A stretch of DNA of 64,000 nucleotides from Harmonia axyridis (lineage: Eukaryota > Arthropoda > Insecta > Coleoptera > Coccinellidae): the NCBI RefSeq assembly GCF_914767665.1, contig NC_059503.1, forward strand, positions 25,606,001 through 25,670,000, given 5' to 3'. A program made the translations under genes and the position numbers. The notes under the pieces are model-generated. The model made no database searches and was not told the origin of the DNA. It worked only from the letters and a program-made list of their open reading frames with translations. Shown here one piece after another: positions 22,684 to 38,300 of this stretch (within the stretch, counting starts at the first letter, position 1; each line of letters starts with the position of its first letter).

Positions 22684-23397
22684 AATAGGGCTCTTCTTTT
22701 GACAAATTCCATGCATATAATGGATTAAACTAGAAATAATTCTATGATTTTTTTTATTGAATTCCTGAAAAATTTTCAAGTATTTTGCAAATTTACGGAC
22801 ACAGTAATTAAAAAAAAAACCTTTAAAAATGTCAATGAGTCCATTTATTCAATTGGCATGTCGTGATTTTTTTTGCCTCTCGGATACCCTAGTGAGCAGT
22901 CTTCTTTTTTTGTCGAGATATTTTTTGCCTGAATGAAATGAATAGGTTTTTGAATGATTTTCATGCATGCCTTGTAAGGAGCCTGACAGAATACTTTTCA
23001 CGCATACAGTTTCAAAGGGATAATATTACTCAACTCTACTTTAATATCTACTAATAATATCAATAAGCCAAATCAAAGAAATCATCAAAATATTTGGAAA
23101 CATTCATTAATGCGAGAAAAGGATTTCTTTCAGCTTCTCCAAGACAATAAATCATATCGTTTTGTTCCTCTAATGTGTAATTCATGGTGGCACTGATTTT
23201 ATGAATATTACCAAAAATTACGGAGTATATGTTGATTAGTTGTTGTAGGTACCTATACCGAATTTAGTGGTCAGGTAACGAATGAAGTGAAAGTCAGAAA
23301 ATGTAACAAAAGTTTAATATCAATATTTCATTGCAAAAGCGTAGTTCTAGTTACAATAACTTACGAATATATAATCTTATTGACTAATATTTTGATA
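22684..23397. other. 3' flank of the THSD1-like gene, no gene recognised
   Basis: Probably holds the 3' UTR of the minus-strand gene ending at 23398. I see no convincing poly(A) hexamer close by. Confidence 0.35.
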
Positions 23398-26300
23398 TTA
23401 GTGCTTCTCATCGTCTTCATCATCTGCAAATTTTATTTCATCCAATATATTACTGTCAATCATCTGTATTTCTTCTATCTTTGTTTTTGATATTTTTACG
23501 TTTTCACCAGTTAAATCTTGTAGATGCAAACGGGCAACTTTCGATTCGTAAACTACAGGTTTCTCCAATATAGATGGTGATATTGCTTCGTCACTAGACA
23601 TTAGTTTGTATGGAGATTTTTTCTCCAATAATTTGTTTTTATCTATACATTTATTGTAGCTTTTTAGAGTTTTTTGAGTATCAATAGAAATATTCTCGTC
23701 TTCCGCATCATCATCTTCATTTGATGTTTGATCTTCTGCTAATTTTTGGTCCTCTTCTTCTTCTACCGATAACTCACCACTACCATAAAGTGGAGGAATA
23801 TAAACGAGAAATGCAGGATCCATTCCCAAATACGATCCAGGAGCAGCACCAGCATTTCTTACATTATAGTCATAATAGTCAACCTCTAGATCGATTCCAT
23901 TACCAGAAATAGAGCAATCAGAACCACTGGGCCCTGCTAGTAGTCTTTCCCTATTTTTTTTCTCTTTCGCTTCTTTTGGATTTGTGTTTCTTATAGTGGC
24001 GGTGTTGATCAACTTTCTCGATGAAGAATATTCACCCTGCAAGGAATATTTGAGGAAATTTTAAAAATTTTCTACACGTAACATTTTCTTCAAACTTTAT
24101 TATAACTTGAAATTTATAAATAAAAGTACAGAGTGTCTGGGACAACGCTGAGGTGAATATAGAGGATATATGTGTAAATTCGGAAATCAGTCTCGTTTTA
24201 GAGATACAGGGTGTTTTCGGAAATTTAGAAAAATTTGAAACGGTTCGAAGCGGTTAAGCGGGGATTTTTGTAATATTGGTGACATTAGACATTCAAGGTT
24301 TTGAAAAAAAAATCTTTCCGAAATCTTAGATCAGTAATCAGCAATTCAATTATTCGGAAAGTAATAAAATCTGTCATATTGAAGAAACAAAGTTGGACCT
24401 ATCCAGGAGAAACCGAAAACCCTGGTGTAACCGAAAATATTTTCATTACGTAGTCCCCCAACAAAAGTTAATTCTATAAAAATTTAGATTTCTATCTTTT
24501 CCCCAACAAAAGATACGGAGCACCGTATATTAGTCTTTTTTTTTGTTGGAGAGGACTGAATATCCTCAAGTTAAATGAAAAAAGATATTTCCTGTTAACT
24601 TTGAAACATTTGAGAATTCCATGATGGATTGGGATTATCAAAGATGGATATTTGATCCTGGGTTCAAACTCCGCGACAAATAAGTTAGGTGTTTTTAGGT
24701 TTTCTTAAATAGGTATTAGGGATCTTCAAAAAGTTGAAATAAAAATTTTTTGGAAGATGTAAATTTAGCTATTCATATATTACCTTAGCTGGAGTTAAAA
24801 CATTGACTTCATCGGAGCCTTGATTTGGACTCGTATCTGCCGTCGTTTTGTTACTTTCCGTTGAATCATCTTTCTCTTCAATTTCAGTCTGTTTACTATC
24901 CTTGACATTAGCGGTATCTTTTTCTGTAGCATCCTTTACATTGATTTCTGTTTCTTTTTCAGAGTCTTCCTTCTTACTCGATCTGAAAGAATAAGACAAT
25001 TCATCAATTTTTGATATGATGATCCACTAGATAGTAATTAATTATTTGAAAATGCTTATTTTCTAGTATCATCAACTCTTATAAGCCTTTATAGTTCGTT
25101 TATTAATTTCTATTGTATCGAAAAATTCAATAGAGATTTTTGTGTAGGTATAGTGCCTTAAGATTGAGAAACTTACCCTTCAGAATTTTTTCGACTCTCA
25201 TGGATGACACTTACTCGCTCTAGATTATGAGATTCTGTTTTGACTTTTTGTCCCAATGGATGTAAAGACAACACTTCAGAAAATAATGTTGAATTTGAGG
25301 ATCTTCTACTGATCAAGGTAGCACAGGATGCTGTGGAGAAAAAATTAAGTGAAGAGAAAACTATTCAGATACAGGGACTCTATTCTGATATGATTTTTAT
25401 TCCAACAAGAAATTCGATAATAATAGCTAATTAAACCTCGGTAATTTTTTATGTTCATTTTGAATAAACATTATTGTATAAAGATTGATTACGCTAAGGT
25501 TAGACGTTCTGGGAATGTTTTGGTTACTTTTCCAGTAAAGACTATGTGACCACAACTTCAGGGAAGGCATTTTCACAAATATAGGTATTAGTTAAAATAA
25601 ATTACTTTTCGATCTGACTAAAGGTTTTGATCGAATCCGTATAACAGATATACCTACTAAACACACTGAAACAACACGATATATCCGAAGACGTCATAGA
25701 AATAATTGAAGAGCTATATACGGGCTCAGGAACTAGGATAAGAAATAACAATCAATCAAAAACTAAAATCAAAGATAGACAATTCTACAGGAATAAGGCA
25801 AGTTGACTTTCTCAGTCCAACTTTGTTCAACTTGTCCAGATTATAGCCGAGGTAAGGCTGATAGGCATAGGCTATGAACTAGGCAATTGTAGGATCAATT
25901 GAATGAATATACGGATGACATCGTAATTGTGGCCAAAAACGAGGACAACCTCCAGAGATTCATTTACCGCCTCCAACTAGGCTCACAAAAATATATAAAT
26001 ATATTATCAACTGCAAAAATACAATCACTTATGATATCCGAAGAATCACCACGGTTCAAACTGTCCATCAATGGTAAAATAATTGAACAAATTTTGACAA
26101 AATACCTTGAAGTAGAAGAAAGTTAATGCACAAACACCAAGAGAAATAGAATATCCGGAGCTCTTAAAGATATCATAAGGAATTTTCGATTGAATTATGA
26201 AATGTTTATTCAGAAACTCGACCAAATGCTCTTCACTTGTCACTTCCAGCGAGTTGTTTCCAAAGCGAACGCCAAATAGAAAATTTTCAGAATATTCATA

Positions 26301-29300
26301 GAGTTGCAAAACCTTCTAAAGAATCTAAAGTATGTACCACTCGGCTCCCATTGTCATTTAAGATTCGAGAAGAGGTTGCCATTCTCCCCTGAAGCAGCAA
26401 ATTTCAATCACAATAAGTCCCTCTCCGAAGGAAAATTGACCTGTCCCGGCGTTTTACGGAAAAACTCAAAAATATTATATTGAACTTACCTGATATATCG
26501 ACAGCTGAATCATTGTCATCTGTGTATGCAATATGATATTTCCTATATCGGAATGTGTATTGTGCTCCTAAGAGGGCTATCGCAATCAACACCCCACTCA
26601 GAAAAAAAATTGCGGTGGAATGTACTGCAGTTAATTTCAAAATAACAAATGGCGACATATTGCCACTCTGATGTATAATGAAAGGAGATACACTCTCATA
26701 TTCTGAAATAGAAAAAAAAAACTGTTTAAAATTCAGCTTTTAATTTGTTAGACAATATACGAAAATAAATTAGAATAATGGTGAAATATGTAACGAGTTT
26801 TGATTAAGATATTTTCTCTACTATTAAAGAGATGAGTTAACTATAGATATAATAAATAAAATGCAGTAGAAAACAAACAGTGTCCATACATTCCATAAAT
26901 TCATTAAATTGGCGGTAACAGAGCCGGTTCAGTCCCTGGGAGCAGAAAGAGTCTTGGCACTGGCGAATCCCATTTTGGGAAAAAAATTCCATGTTTGGGA
27001 AAAATTCCATTTTTGGAGGAAAATTCCATTTTTGGAGAAAAATTTCCATTTTTGGAGAAAAATTCCATTTTTGAAAAAATTCATTTATGGAAAAAAATCC
27101 ATTTTTGGAAAATTCCATTTTCCGAAAAAATTAAATTTTTGGAAAAAAATACATTTTGGAGGACTTCATCTTGACCTACAGATCTAATGAAAAACCGCAA
27201 TCCCTAAGAGAGGGCGCATAATACAAATTTTCTGAGAGCGCCTCTCCAAACTGTAGTTATAAGAAAAGAATTATCGACTTTGTAACAATATCAAATGAAT
27301 AATGTATGTATTAGGATGGCCATGTAAATGACCGAAAGTTAGGCCAAGTTTAATAAAGAACTTAATAAGATCCTTAAGTGACTTTATAACTATAGTTATA
27401 GCCATGAAAAAGCTAATAGAATAATTTTTTTAAAATTTGTCTGTCTGTACAGGCTAATCTCGGAAACTGCTGCACGAATTCTATTGGTGTTGGATTAAAA
27501 TCAGCGTGGACAAACATATACATTTTGACCTCCATAGATTTTTCCAGGGTGAAGATTTTTTTCAATCAATTTTTTTCAGTGATTTAGGTTTTGTCTTATT
27601 GAAATCGGAAGGAAGTGAAAAAACATATAATTTCAAGATAATCTTTCATACGGGTGGAGTCACAGGTTCAAACTTGTGGAACAATCAAATAATTTTTCTT
27701 ACCTAGTTGCCTGGCATATGCAAGAAATCCACCACCACAGGTTTGACGGTTCATTATCAGTTCATCGGAATAAAACTCTAAGAGCATGGTTGAGCCTGTG
27801 GAATTGATTATTTTGGATCTCGTCTCTGTGAGATCAGAAAAATCTGCAAGTAGGAGCGAAGACAAAGTCATACCATCACGGATTTTGAGCCACTGGATAC
27901 CACACGAGCTTTCGAACCACTCGATTTTGAACTGGATGATATGGTGCATATCAGCCTTGAAGAAGAATGGATAAATAAAATTTTAGAATTAATTTGTTCA
28001 CTCTCAGTTGTTTGAATGTTTTGATGTATGCAATAATTCATATGATTCAACCTTTTTTCCATAAATATATGTAAATTATTATATAATTATGAGAGCCTCC
28101 GCGTTGCAGCAGAGTCACGTCTCCACGATAGAGTGAGAGGGTATCTTGTACAAAGATCGCTGGATAGACCAATTGAAGAATTCACCAGCGATCTCGGGAC
28201 AAAACATCGCAATTACAAGAGAGAGGGCGCATCTACGACATTTGGCTCGAGAAAGATTATCTATTGGAATTGAATTCAAGGAATAGTGAAAGAATTGAAG
28301 TTTGCGGGTTTAAGTCCTGCAATGTTGAATCTGGAAAATTTGAACAGCAATATAATTCTTATAGATTTTTCATAGAATTTTTAGGGTCGAGTTGCTTGGT
28401 GAGTTTTTTCAATAAATGAACATAAAATCAATGATATGAAAAGTATATTTCAATAAATTCAAAGATTTTCCTTACTTCAATCAGTGAGGCATCAACTCTT
28501 TCCATATATTGAAATCAGATCACCATCTCCATTATTTACCAAAACACAAATGAACTCAATGCTTAAATTGAACTTCTTTATACTAAATTGATAATTATAG
28601 GCGCTCTGATTTCTCAATTTCAACAAAAATATTAGAATTTTTACCTGTATCTGCCAAAATATTCTGCCTGGGCAGCTCTGAGAAGAAGTAGCTAGTATGC
28701 GTTTGGGATTCGCACGTCCAAGATGAACGACGCATCCACAACGACAATAAAGACCAACTTCATCTTTGATATTGGGGATTTCTGCTATCCTATGGTCGAA
28801 TTGATCGAAACTTCCATCAAAACAATCCCAGATGTTGTCGATGTCTGTACCACATTTTTTTGTCTCAACTGCTTCACCCTATGAAGGGAAAATTTGCTAA
28901 TTGGAATATCATGTTTTTCTTTATTAGTGACAATTATTCAGTCATAGTAAGTAAGGTGATGTTTATCCCTAATGAACTCTTCTATCTCTGTTCAGCAAGA
29001 TGATCTACTTATCTATATCATGAAAACACATAAAAATAAAAGATAATAAAGTATCCTTCACCTTGCAAAATTTTCCTCCAAATTTCGGTAAGGGTGAATC
29101 GCATAATCGAAATCGACTGCGTGTACCACCAAGACAAGTGCTGGAACATGGTGTCCATGGACTCCACGGTCCCCACCCTCCATTTTTCGATTCTAAAACA
29201 TTAAAATATTGTTTGAGTTCAAAATTTCATATTTACTAAATGATCAGGTAATTTTCTGTGATTATCGTGATCTTCACTTTTGAAATATTTTAGGTTGTTA

Positions 29301-32300
29301 GTTTGCTTAGTCATGCTTAACGCAATAATGTAAAACGATTTGATTATCCATGACAATATTTCTGACTTCTTCTACATAGGCGTACAACTTTGCTTCTGCC
29401 GTTTTTTTTTTCGAAATTTGAGGCTTTATTGTGAAAAATTGGTTATACATTTATGATTCAAAGAATTTTCCATCGCTGGCCACTACTTTCTCCCATCTTT
29501 CGGGCAGTGTACGACTCCCGCGTTGAAAAAACTGGTCATATTTTGAAGCCACGAATCGATCCATTTTTTACTTCTTCGTGAGACCGAAACTGCTGGTTAG
29601 CCAGGCCATGTGTCATTGATCGAAACAAGTGATAGTTCGAGAAATAAACCTCTGAAGAATACGTCGGGTGGGGTAGGACATCCCATTTCAACGTTTCCAA
29701 TTATGTCTTGACCACATTAGAAACATAGGGTCGAGCATTGTCATGCTCTAAAATCACTTATTATGTCTCTCGTTATATTGTGGCCCTTTGTCTTCCAATG
29801 CTCGGTTCAAACGCATTAATTGCATTCGATAACGATCGCCTGTTATTGTTTCAGTCGGTTTTAACAACTCATAAGAAATTACACCGAGCTGGTCCCACCA
29901 AATACTGTGCATGACCTTGGAACCGTGAATATTCGGTTTGACCGTTGCCGTGGAAGCAAGGCGCTTGTGATTATTGTAATGAACCCATTTTCCGTCTCCA
30001 GTTACAATGCAATGCAGATATCCCTTCTGTCTCTGCCTTGCAAGCAGCTGTTCACAAGCAAACAAACTCCGTTCAACATCTCTCGGCTTCAACTCGTACG
30101 GTACCCAATTTCCTTGTTTCTGAATCATGCCCATCACTTTCAGGCGTTCTGAAATGGCTTGTTGCGTCACTTCCAATGATCCTGCCAATTCTTGTTGTGT
30201 TTGACACGAGTCTTGATCAAGTGATGCCTCCAATTCTGCATCTTCGAAAACCTTCTCTCTTCCACCGTCATGCTGGTCTTCGACGTCAAAATCACCATTC
30301 TTGAAGCGTTGAAACCACTCTCAGCAGGCTCTGTCACTAATAGCGATCTGAGCATAGGTTATTGAGAGCATTCGATGAGCTTCAGCCGCAGATTTATTCA
30401 TATTAAAGCAGAAAATTAAAGCCTCCAGCAAATGACGAGAAATTGGCTCGTAAGCTGACATGTTTAATCGAGAATAACTTTATGATGCAGATACAAATCG
30501 ACTAATATTTCGATGGCGTTATGTTTACAAATATCTAAGCTTATTGCAAGACATCTACGATCTATTTATGTCGACTACCGCTTACCGCTACAGCCATCTA
30601 TTGCAACACGGCGGAAGCAAAGTTGTACAACTGATTATTTTCTAGAGAAGGTTGCACCGCTACTTATGGTATATATTTCTGTAAATGTCTCTTTATATCG
30701 AAAATTTTCTAGCTTTTCGAAGATTATAACTTATTTTGTCAATGGCAATGCTTTTGAAAATTGAAAACCCTTTTGAATATAATTACGAAAAATAAAAACC
30801 AGTTCTTAACTCTTTGACAATACAAAGGTAAATCACGCAGTTGTACCATCAGAGAGATCAAATGGTTTCAGTTCTTTTCGTCCTAGTACAGTTTAAGATG
30901 GGTTAGTTTTCTTGAAAGGGAGGTGAAAGACATCCTGGCGCCTAAGTCTCAAGTCTGGAAACATGAGAGGTGTATGATACCTCTCATGGTTTAACATATC
31001 TGGCAGTTGGAAGTAATTCTATATATCTTTGTATGAAAATAAAATATCTCAAAATTTTCTTTTGTTGAATTAATAATCTAGAGTTTTTTGCTGGTAGATA
31101 ATAACATCCAATTAATTCTTTATGTCGGTTACGCGTTGAAGAATCTGCTTATGAATAGAATATGGGAAATGGAGAATATTGACATTTTTTGGTGAAGGTC
31201 ATCATGTGGCATTTCTTCAAATTAGAGCAGAGGCAGTTCGCCTAAGGGTATTCGAATAATCGCTCAAGATCACTTTGCTTTGTAAACATTAATTTTCCCA
31301 TAGATCGCCAGCGAAAAGTAAAACTGCTTGTGTTGACCCTGGGGCACTCCAGACGTGTTGAAAAGTGTTAGAATTGTATCCCTTATCGACACAAACTGAT
31401 TCGGCCTAGAAATATCATTCAACGCATTAAACCACCACATATTCCGTTTTGTGTTAGTAAGATTTTGGAAATAAGGAAGTTCAAGGGCATTACTTGATAA
31501 ATAAAACTCACCTCTTACTGGAAGAGTAGGAACACAATCCATCCTCACATCAGCAACAGCTCCTGTTATTGCCTGACTCACATATACGAAACAGTACTCA
31601 ATGAAATGTTCACTGAAGAGATCACAGTCGAATTTCAGCTTGTTGCTTCCTTTTTGTACTTTTTGCTCGGCAACATACTCCAAACTTGTTGGTGGTACCA
31701 GAGCTGCTACGTCTGCACGATTTTTAGCGAAGAGACGTACCCGATCACCAGTCAGAAGGATACATGCTGGATACTGGAACAGAACGGTGATTCCCCCATC
31801 GTGTCTGTCACAGGGAAATATGCTTTGAGCGTGTACGTTGAAAACAAACTCTTCGCTCCAGTCAGCCTATAAAAAATAATCAAAATGTGAAACTTTAACT
31901 TTAACTATATTAAAATGATCACACATTTGGAAGAATTTACATCCAAAAGTGTGAAACTTATTCTAGTCGTAACATTAAGAGAAAAGCACTAAAGTGAAGT
32001 CTTTTTAAGACTTCTTTTTCCATAAACATGTGTCCGCAAACACTTCGTTACCGAACTAAATTTTCAAGATTTTTAATTTTTTTTAAAAGCTCTTTGAGTT
32101 TTTGAGATATTAAGGCCAAATTTGAAATAAAGGTAACGTTTTTGGGTTTACATCATCCGCAATGCCGAGTGATTACAATAGGCTTTAGCAGGGCCGTCGC
32201 TAGCCAAACTGCCGCTCTAGGCAGAGACCCATTTTGTCGCCCTAATAGAAGCTAATTCTGCAGAATGCTTAAAATTAATATTGGATAATCGGGGTCCAGC

Positions 32301-35300
32301 ACCTGCTCAAGCGTTTCTACCGCCCCGGCAAAAATATAAATCGAAACCCTTTCAGGTTTGGGTTGGAAGTTGCTTTGGTGAATTTGTTTTCAAAGGTTCA
32401 ATGTGGAAGTGTGGAAAACTCCACACTTTTTTATAAAGAATATTTTACAAAAGAAAAATAGTATTTGTAATTAGTAATTATTTTTTATGGATTCAAATTT
32501 TAATTCAATAGATGATTTAGGGAAGTGGAATGTGATAAATAATGAACGTGCTCAACTGAATTCTAATGAATAAATGATAAAATATATAAAATGAATTCAG
32601 GTTTCAGATACTTCTGTCGAGTTTGACAACATATAACGATCGAACTCAAACATTTCGTTTTTTTTTGATATGATAAAAATAAACAACCGGATGATGCGAA
32701 TGAACAATTATTTTAAATTCTTATAGATGTTAAAGATCTTCACGATGCAAAGATGTTCAAGATTAGTGAATTTGATAAAAAAATCATTAGTGAAGTTCGT
32801 TTAAACCAAAAAAAAAATATTCAATTCGTTCTTCCAGTAATCCAGATTTCTCAGAAAAAGTAGATAATTCCGCCTTCCATTATTTGCCGCCCCTCTACAG
32901 TGGGCTCTGCAATTTCAGGTTTCGATTTTAGAAAAAGCTTGAAATTTTGTTTAATATATTTCGCATTCCATTCGGAGGAATCAACATTCTGATTAGGGAA
33001 TTGAAAAAAAAAATCCAGAACCCCAAGTGGCAATGAAATATGGCAACGTAAAGCGAATGCCGACAAGCCTGATGAGTGCATGTGTTTTTTCTTTAGCGTC
33101 AATCACTCGTAAACAGCACTATGAGGGGATCACGCCACATCTGGATATTTATGAGTATAATGTATAATGCGACACCTTTGATGTTTTTAGATGTTGTTGC
33201 TGACTGAATTAAATCTCATTTGGTACTCTGAATTTCTACACATGTGATTTTTGTTGATCAAACTTGAAATGCCGCCCTTGAATTTTGCCGCCCTAGGCGA
33301 CCGCCTACCCTGCCTACCCCCTAGCGACGACCCTGGGCTTTAGGGAGATATTTTTTCAGGAGTCGAGCCCTTTATCGCCTCATAAACTTTTTTGTAGAGC
33401 GCCGCTGGTGGATTCTAATAGATCAAATGAATTCCCTATTTTGTTCATATATTTTTTAGTATCTTGTAATTTGAATTTGAATAATTCGAAAGCGAAGCTA
33501 TTGTTGTTTTTCCTATTTGTGAAATACATAACGATTTTATCTCTCTTCCAATGAGGGTAATAGGCAATTTTGCTTATTCCCAGACGCCGGTCCTAAAGAT
33601 AAGAACGTTGACGAAACCATTTTTCAAATTTGATTCTAATATCTCAAAAACTGAAGGAGCTATGAAGAAAAAACTAAAAAATCTCGGAACGAAGCGTTTG
33701 CTAACACATGTTAATAGAAAAAAGTCCTATTTTGACCCGAAAAACACGCCCCTGATTTCTTGAATAACCCTGTATATACAGGGTAGCATGTGAATATTAA
33801 ACGTCTAAAAAATTCTCACACCCTGTGGCAGAAATGTTCATTAAAATTTAAGGCCCTCATTAAAATTTGAATCATACAGTAGGAGGAGCCTATTAGCTAC
33901 CTGCACCGTTTAATGGAGGATTTAAATTTTAATCCAACATTAAATTCCAATGAACGTTCCTGCAACTGGGTGTAACCATTTTTAATAATAGTAAATTTTT
34001 TGGTAAAAAGTCGTAAAAAACAAATTTGATCCTTTTATTTGTACGTGAATTAATCATATTGACGTAAAAACTCAGTAAAACAAATTGTTACCTTCAAATA
34101 AACAGATTTGTGTGACGTCCAAGTGTCTTGTGTTGTCGTTCTGATGAATATAGCGTAATATCCAGCAAGTCCAAAGTATTCACAGTGCAAAGTTATATTT
34201 TGCTCTCCAGGAAAAGTTCTCACTTGTTCAGTATGTAAAATCTGTAAATTTCAAAAATAAAATTATTGATGAATGCATTTTTATTACTTTTATGACATGT
34301 TCTTATTATATTTGGTTGTGAAAGTTTTTGACAATATATAAAATGGTCTCAGAGTAATAAACATATATAAAGGGAGCATATGTCATTTTCAGTACGCAAA
34401 TTTTGTCCTCAACATGAACTATCAAATTTGACATGAAGAGCGCGGAAATGAAAACATATCAGTGATACGTTATTTCACTCAATTCGCAAGTTTCTCTATA
34501 AAAAACGCACTTTTTATGTCCCATAGTGAATCAACGTTTCATATTAACTCAAAATATATTGAAATAAATACCTAAATATATCAGAAATTCAGAAAAGAAT
34601 CTTCAAGCGCGCCAAACGACGTGACACAACCGATGACACTAGGAGAGCAAAAGTTGCCAAACCTTGGATTTCAGCAGACATATACAGAAAATAATAAATA
34701 TTCGGCAATTAGGAATAATATCGGATTTCAAATATTCAAATTTGCATAAATTTAATCGGGAATCACTCAAATAAATATATTTCATTCAATATAGTATACA
34801 TTCATAACGATATAGTTATTGAAAATATATCAGAATCCGACAACTAAATGTAACCATGTTGGGGACATGTAAAAATTGTGTGCACCTATACTCCTTCTAT
34901 CTATGTTGAAAATAGCTAATAACGACAGGTTTCATGAAACTTTGAATTAACCGATCAACTCGTTGCTTTGTAGTTTGAAATCCATGGAATTGTCAAAAAT
35001 GAACTGAAATTCAACACATAAATGATTTAATCGAGCAAATCACTACGATAAAAGTTCTATGAATCCCACCACTAGTCTGTATTACTTCTTCCTGAAACAC
35101 ATAATTCTCAGATGTTTTTCACTTTCTCCTCTACTTTGAATGATACACGTATACACTTAAAAAAAATGCATTGAAAACTTAGATAACAAAAAAACAAGGC
35201 GGAAATCTGAAAATATCAGAAAAGATCATCAGGCAGAATACAAAATTACGCGTATTCCTCAATTTGCACCTAGAATTAAAGATTTATGTTTTTTGTCTAA

Positions 35301-38300
35301 AATTCGAATAGGGAACTTTGCTAGACATTGTGTTCATAAAATGATAAAAAACCGCCAGGTTTTCAGTCAAAAGCACATAAAATACGAAGAGAATTATGTG
35401 GTGGTTTCTTCTGAACCCTCCTGAAATGTTAAAGGTCGTTGTGTTGTGTTTCGTGTGTATTGATCAATAAGTAAGGGATATTATTAAGATCGCAACTGTA
35501 GGATAAGTCGTTTGCGTGACTCTAATGGCATCTGTGGAATTCCACTGTTTTCAGCCTACAAGGGTAAGATTTGAACAGTGTTATATAATATTCAGATGGC
35601 TTTGCGGATTTCAATATTTTCATTGATAATAGTGTTGAGTAAACTGTAATGAATACAATTCAAGATTTTGAATTGAAAACCTTTCTTTCATTTGATCTTC
35701 AGAAAAATATTTCATCGGGTTCCTAAAATAATGCTCCACAGTAGTGTGCACATTATATTGCTTCGAATATATACTTACTGACAAAGAAACTGTAACACCC
35801 AGAGGGAACTGAATAAATTTTAATTTATTTTGGTAAAACATGGATAGCATAGAAAGGAGTGAATTATTGAATTTGGAGAAAAAACGAAGGGTGAAGTTTT
35901 TTTCATGTGAACAATTTTGGTTACTTGAATATTGTAGTCGTTTTTTGAAAGTTTTTTCAATTTTACAACAAACCAGCTGTTCGATGAGATTCAAAGTCGA
36001 TGTTTAGTTGTTATCAAAATGCCTAGAACACGTGTACGCAGAATTTACCGCCAGCTAAGTGCATTTGAAAGAGGTAGAATTATTGGTCTACGGGAGGCGG
36101 GGTTGTCATTTCCAGAAATCGCTAACCGTACGAACATAAATCCAACTACTGTTATGAGATGATGTCAAGCGTGGTTAAACAATGCCCAAAATCGATAAAG
36201 AGTAGGCACCGGATGTCGAAGGGCACGTATGAAGTTCAAGATCGACGTCTAAGACTTAAGGCCATCAGAGATCGATTTGCGACAACTTGTTCTTTGGCTG
36301 AGAGTGGTTAGGAGCACAAGACCACCTGTAACTGTCCGAACGGTTTACCGCCAGATAAGGTGTTTTGGACTGCAGCATTATAGATCCCATCTTGTGTTAC
36401 CTCTGACGGTTGAGCATCGGCGACTACGACAACGATTACAGTGGTGCAGAGAACGCCAACATTTGAATGTGGAATGGCATCAGATCGTCGTTTCTGATGA
36501 ATCTCGATTTTCCTTGAGTGCACATGATGGCCGAAGAAGGGTTAGACGATGTCGGGGAGAAAAACGTGAACCTCAGTTTGATGTTGAGCGTCATGTACAC
36601 CGGACTTAGGCGTTATGGTATGGGGTGCTATTGCACATGCAAGTCTGCCACTTTTAGTCTTTATTGGTTACATGATGCGATACCTCCAAGAAATAGTGAG
36701 GCCATATGTTCTCCCTTACCTCAACCGGCTCGAGAATCCAATATTTCAGCAAAATAATGTCCGACTTCATGTTGTTAGTTTACAATTTTTCAGGGCGAAC
36801 CATGTGAATTTTTTGCCATGGCTGCCCAGATCCTCCGATCTTTCGCCCATAGAGCATGTTTGGGACATCATGGGTAGAAGTCTTATTGGAAATTTACCCA
36901 AGCCTTCACGGACTTTGGCAGCTCTGAGACATGAAGTACAGGTAGTATCCCTCAAGAAGAAATAGACCATTTTATTGCATCGATGATGCCTAGACGTGTT
37001 AGGGAGAGTATAGATAATTACGGTGGACAAACACATTATTAACAAATTCATTTAAAAAATTGTAAACCCTTCGTTTTTTTTCTCCAAATTTAAATTATTT
37101 TCAATAATTCACTCCTTGTTATACTATCTATGTTTTACCAAAAAAAAATTAAAATTTAAACAGCTCCCACTGTGTGTTGCAGTTTCTTGGCAGTTAGTAT
37201 ATGTTATCGTTTTATGTCGAATAACTGTATATTTTGGTTTTCTGTGAAGAAATCACACTATGACAGCGACTATGTCCCATAGTTACGAACTGGAAAAAAC
37301 AAAATGTCTTGAGTTTCGAAATTGCCCAAATAAAAACCATGCAAGCGTCTTTCACAGGTTTCTGCTATGATCCTCCAGAATTGAAATGATTTTTCATTAT
37401 GTTTTCATCAAAAATCTTCCACACTCACCTGATAACTTTGATTACGTCTACTTGAGCTATCACAAGACGTCGAAGAATGGCCACAATAGTATAGTTCGAA
37501 CCAAAACTCCGGCATTGCAGTCCCCAAATTTTCGGAAGCTGGCGGACAAGCCATTTCAGGAAACTCTAACGTTACAATCACAGGACTCTTAGGATAAGTC
37601 TGTATATGATCAGGCACTACTTTCAATTTGGGCATCGACCATTGAACATCTATCGTCTCGGTAATAATAGAGGTTTCTCTGATCTCGTTGTCTGCGAGAT
37701 CTCCGTAGAGCTCGTTGAAATTCCTCTCACGAACCAAAACATAGTATTTTCCACCCGTGGAAAAATACCCGCAAGGGATGTTTAGTTCTGTGTGGTTCTT
37801 TGTTGAAAGTTCGGGAAATACTGAAAAGTTGGCTAATGATCGCACCGACTTGCCCTCTTGTCTGAAGAGTTGGACGGATAGGGCGGCTGTTGATGCAGAC
37901 TTGATTTCAACATGAACATCTCCGCTGAGCGTGGTATGGGTCGATGGTACAGAAACTTTTATGTCCGACAAGGAATTTTCTGTAATGAAGATTAAGAGTG
38001 CAATTTTATTTTCACGAATGAAATATCGAAAAAGCGCATTTAAAAATATCGCACAATTTTTGTTATTATTTGCCCTTAGAATGACCATACATTTGATGAA
38101 ATTTTAAAATGAATATCATACACTTCGGGTTGTAGGCATCATGCCTTCCTAGAATGACAACACATGGCAGAATTCCTGAAGTCAGGTTCAAAATATTCAA
38201 GATTTCAATTTAATCCCAAAAGTTTTGAATCACATTATTGACAATGAATGGTTATTCAATAATTGAATTATTTTGTCATACAAACATTTTGGATTATTTT

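Noticed and set aside
25240..25434. 64-residue plus-strand frame
   Set aside because: Antisense to exon 9 of the THSD1-like gene and the intron beside it.
26837..27187. Open frames on both strands with repeated FHFWRK or NGFFSINEF words
   Set aside because: They come from the 18-bp minisatellite.
28157..28196. GATCGCTGG ... CCAGCGATC short hairpin
   Set aside because: Arms of only nine bases, likely by chance in an intron.
31601..31872. 75- and 88-residue plus-strand frames
   Set aside because: Antisense shadows of exon 4 of the THSD1-like gene, whose minus-strand frame is supported by splice sites and phase.
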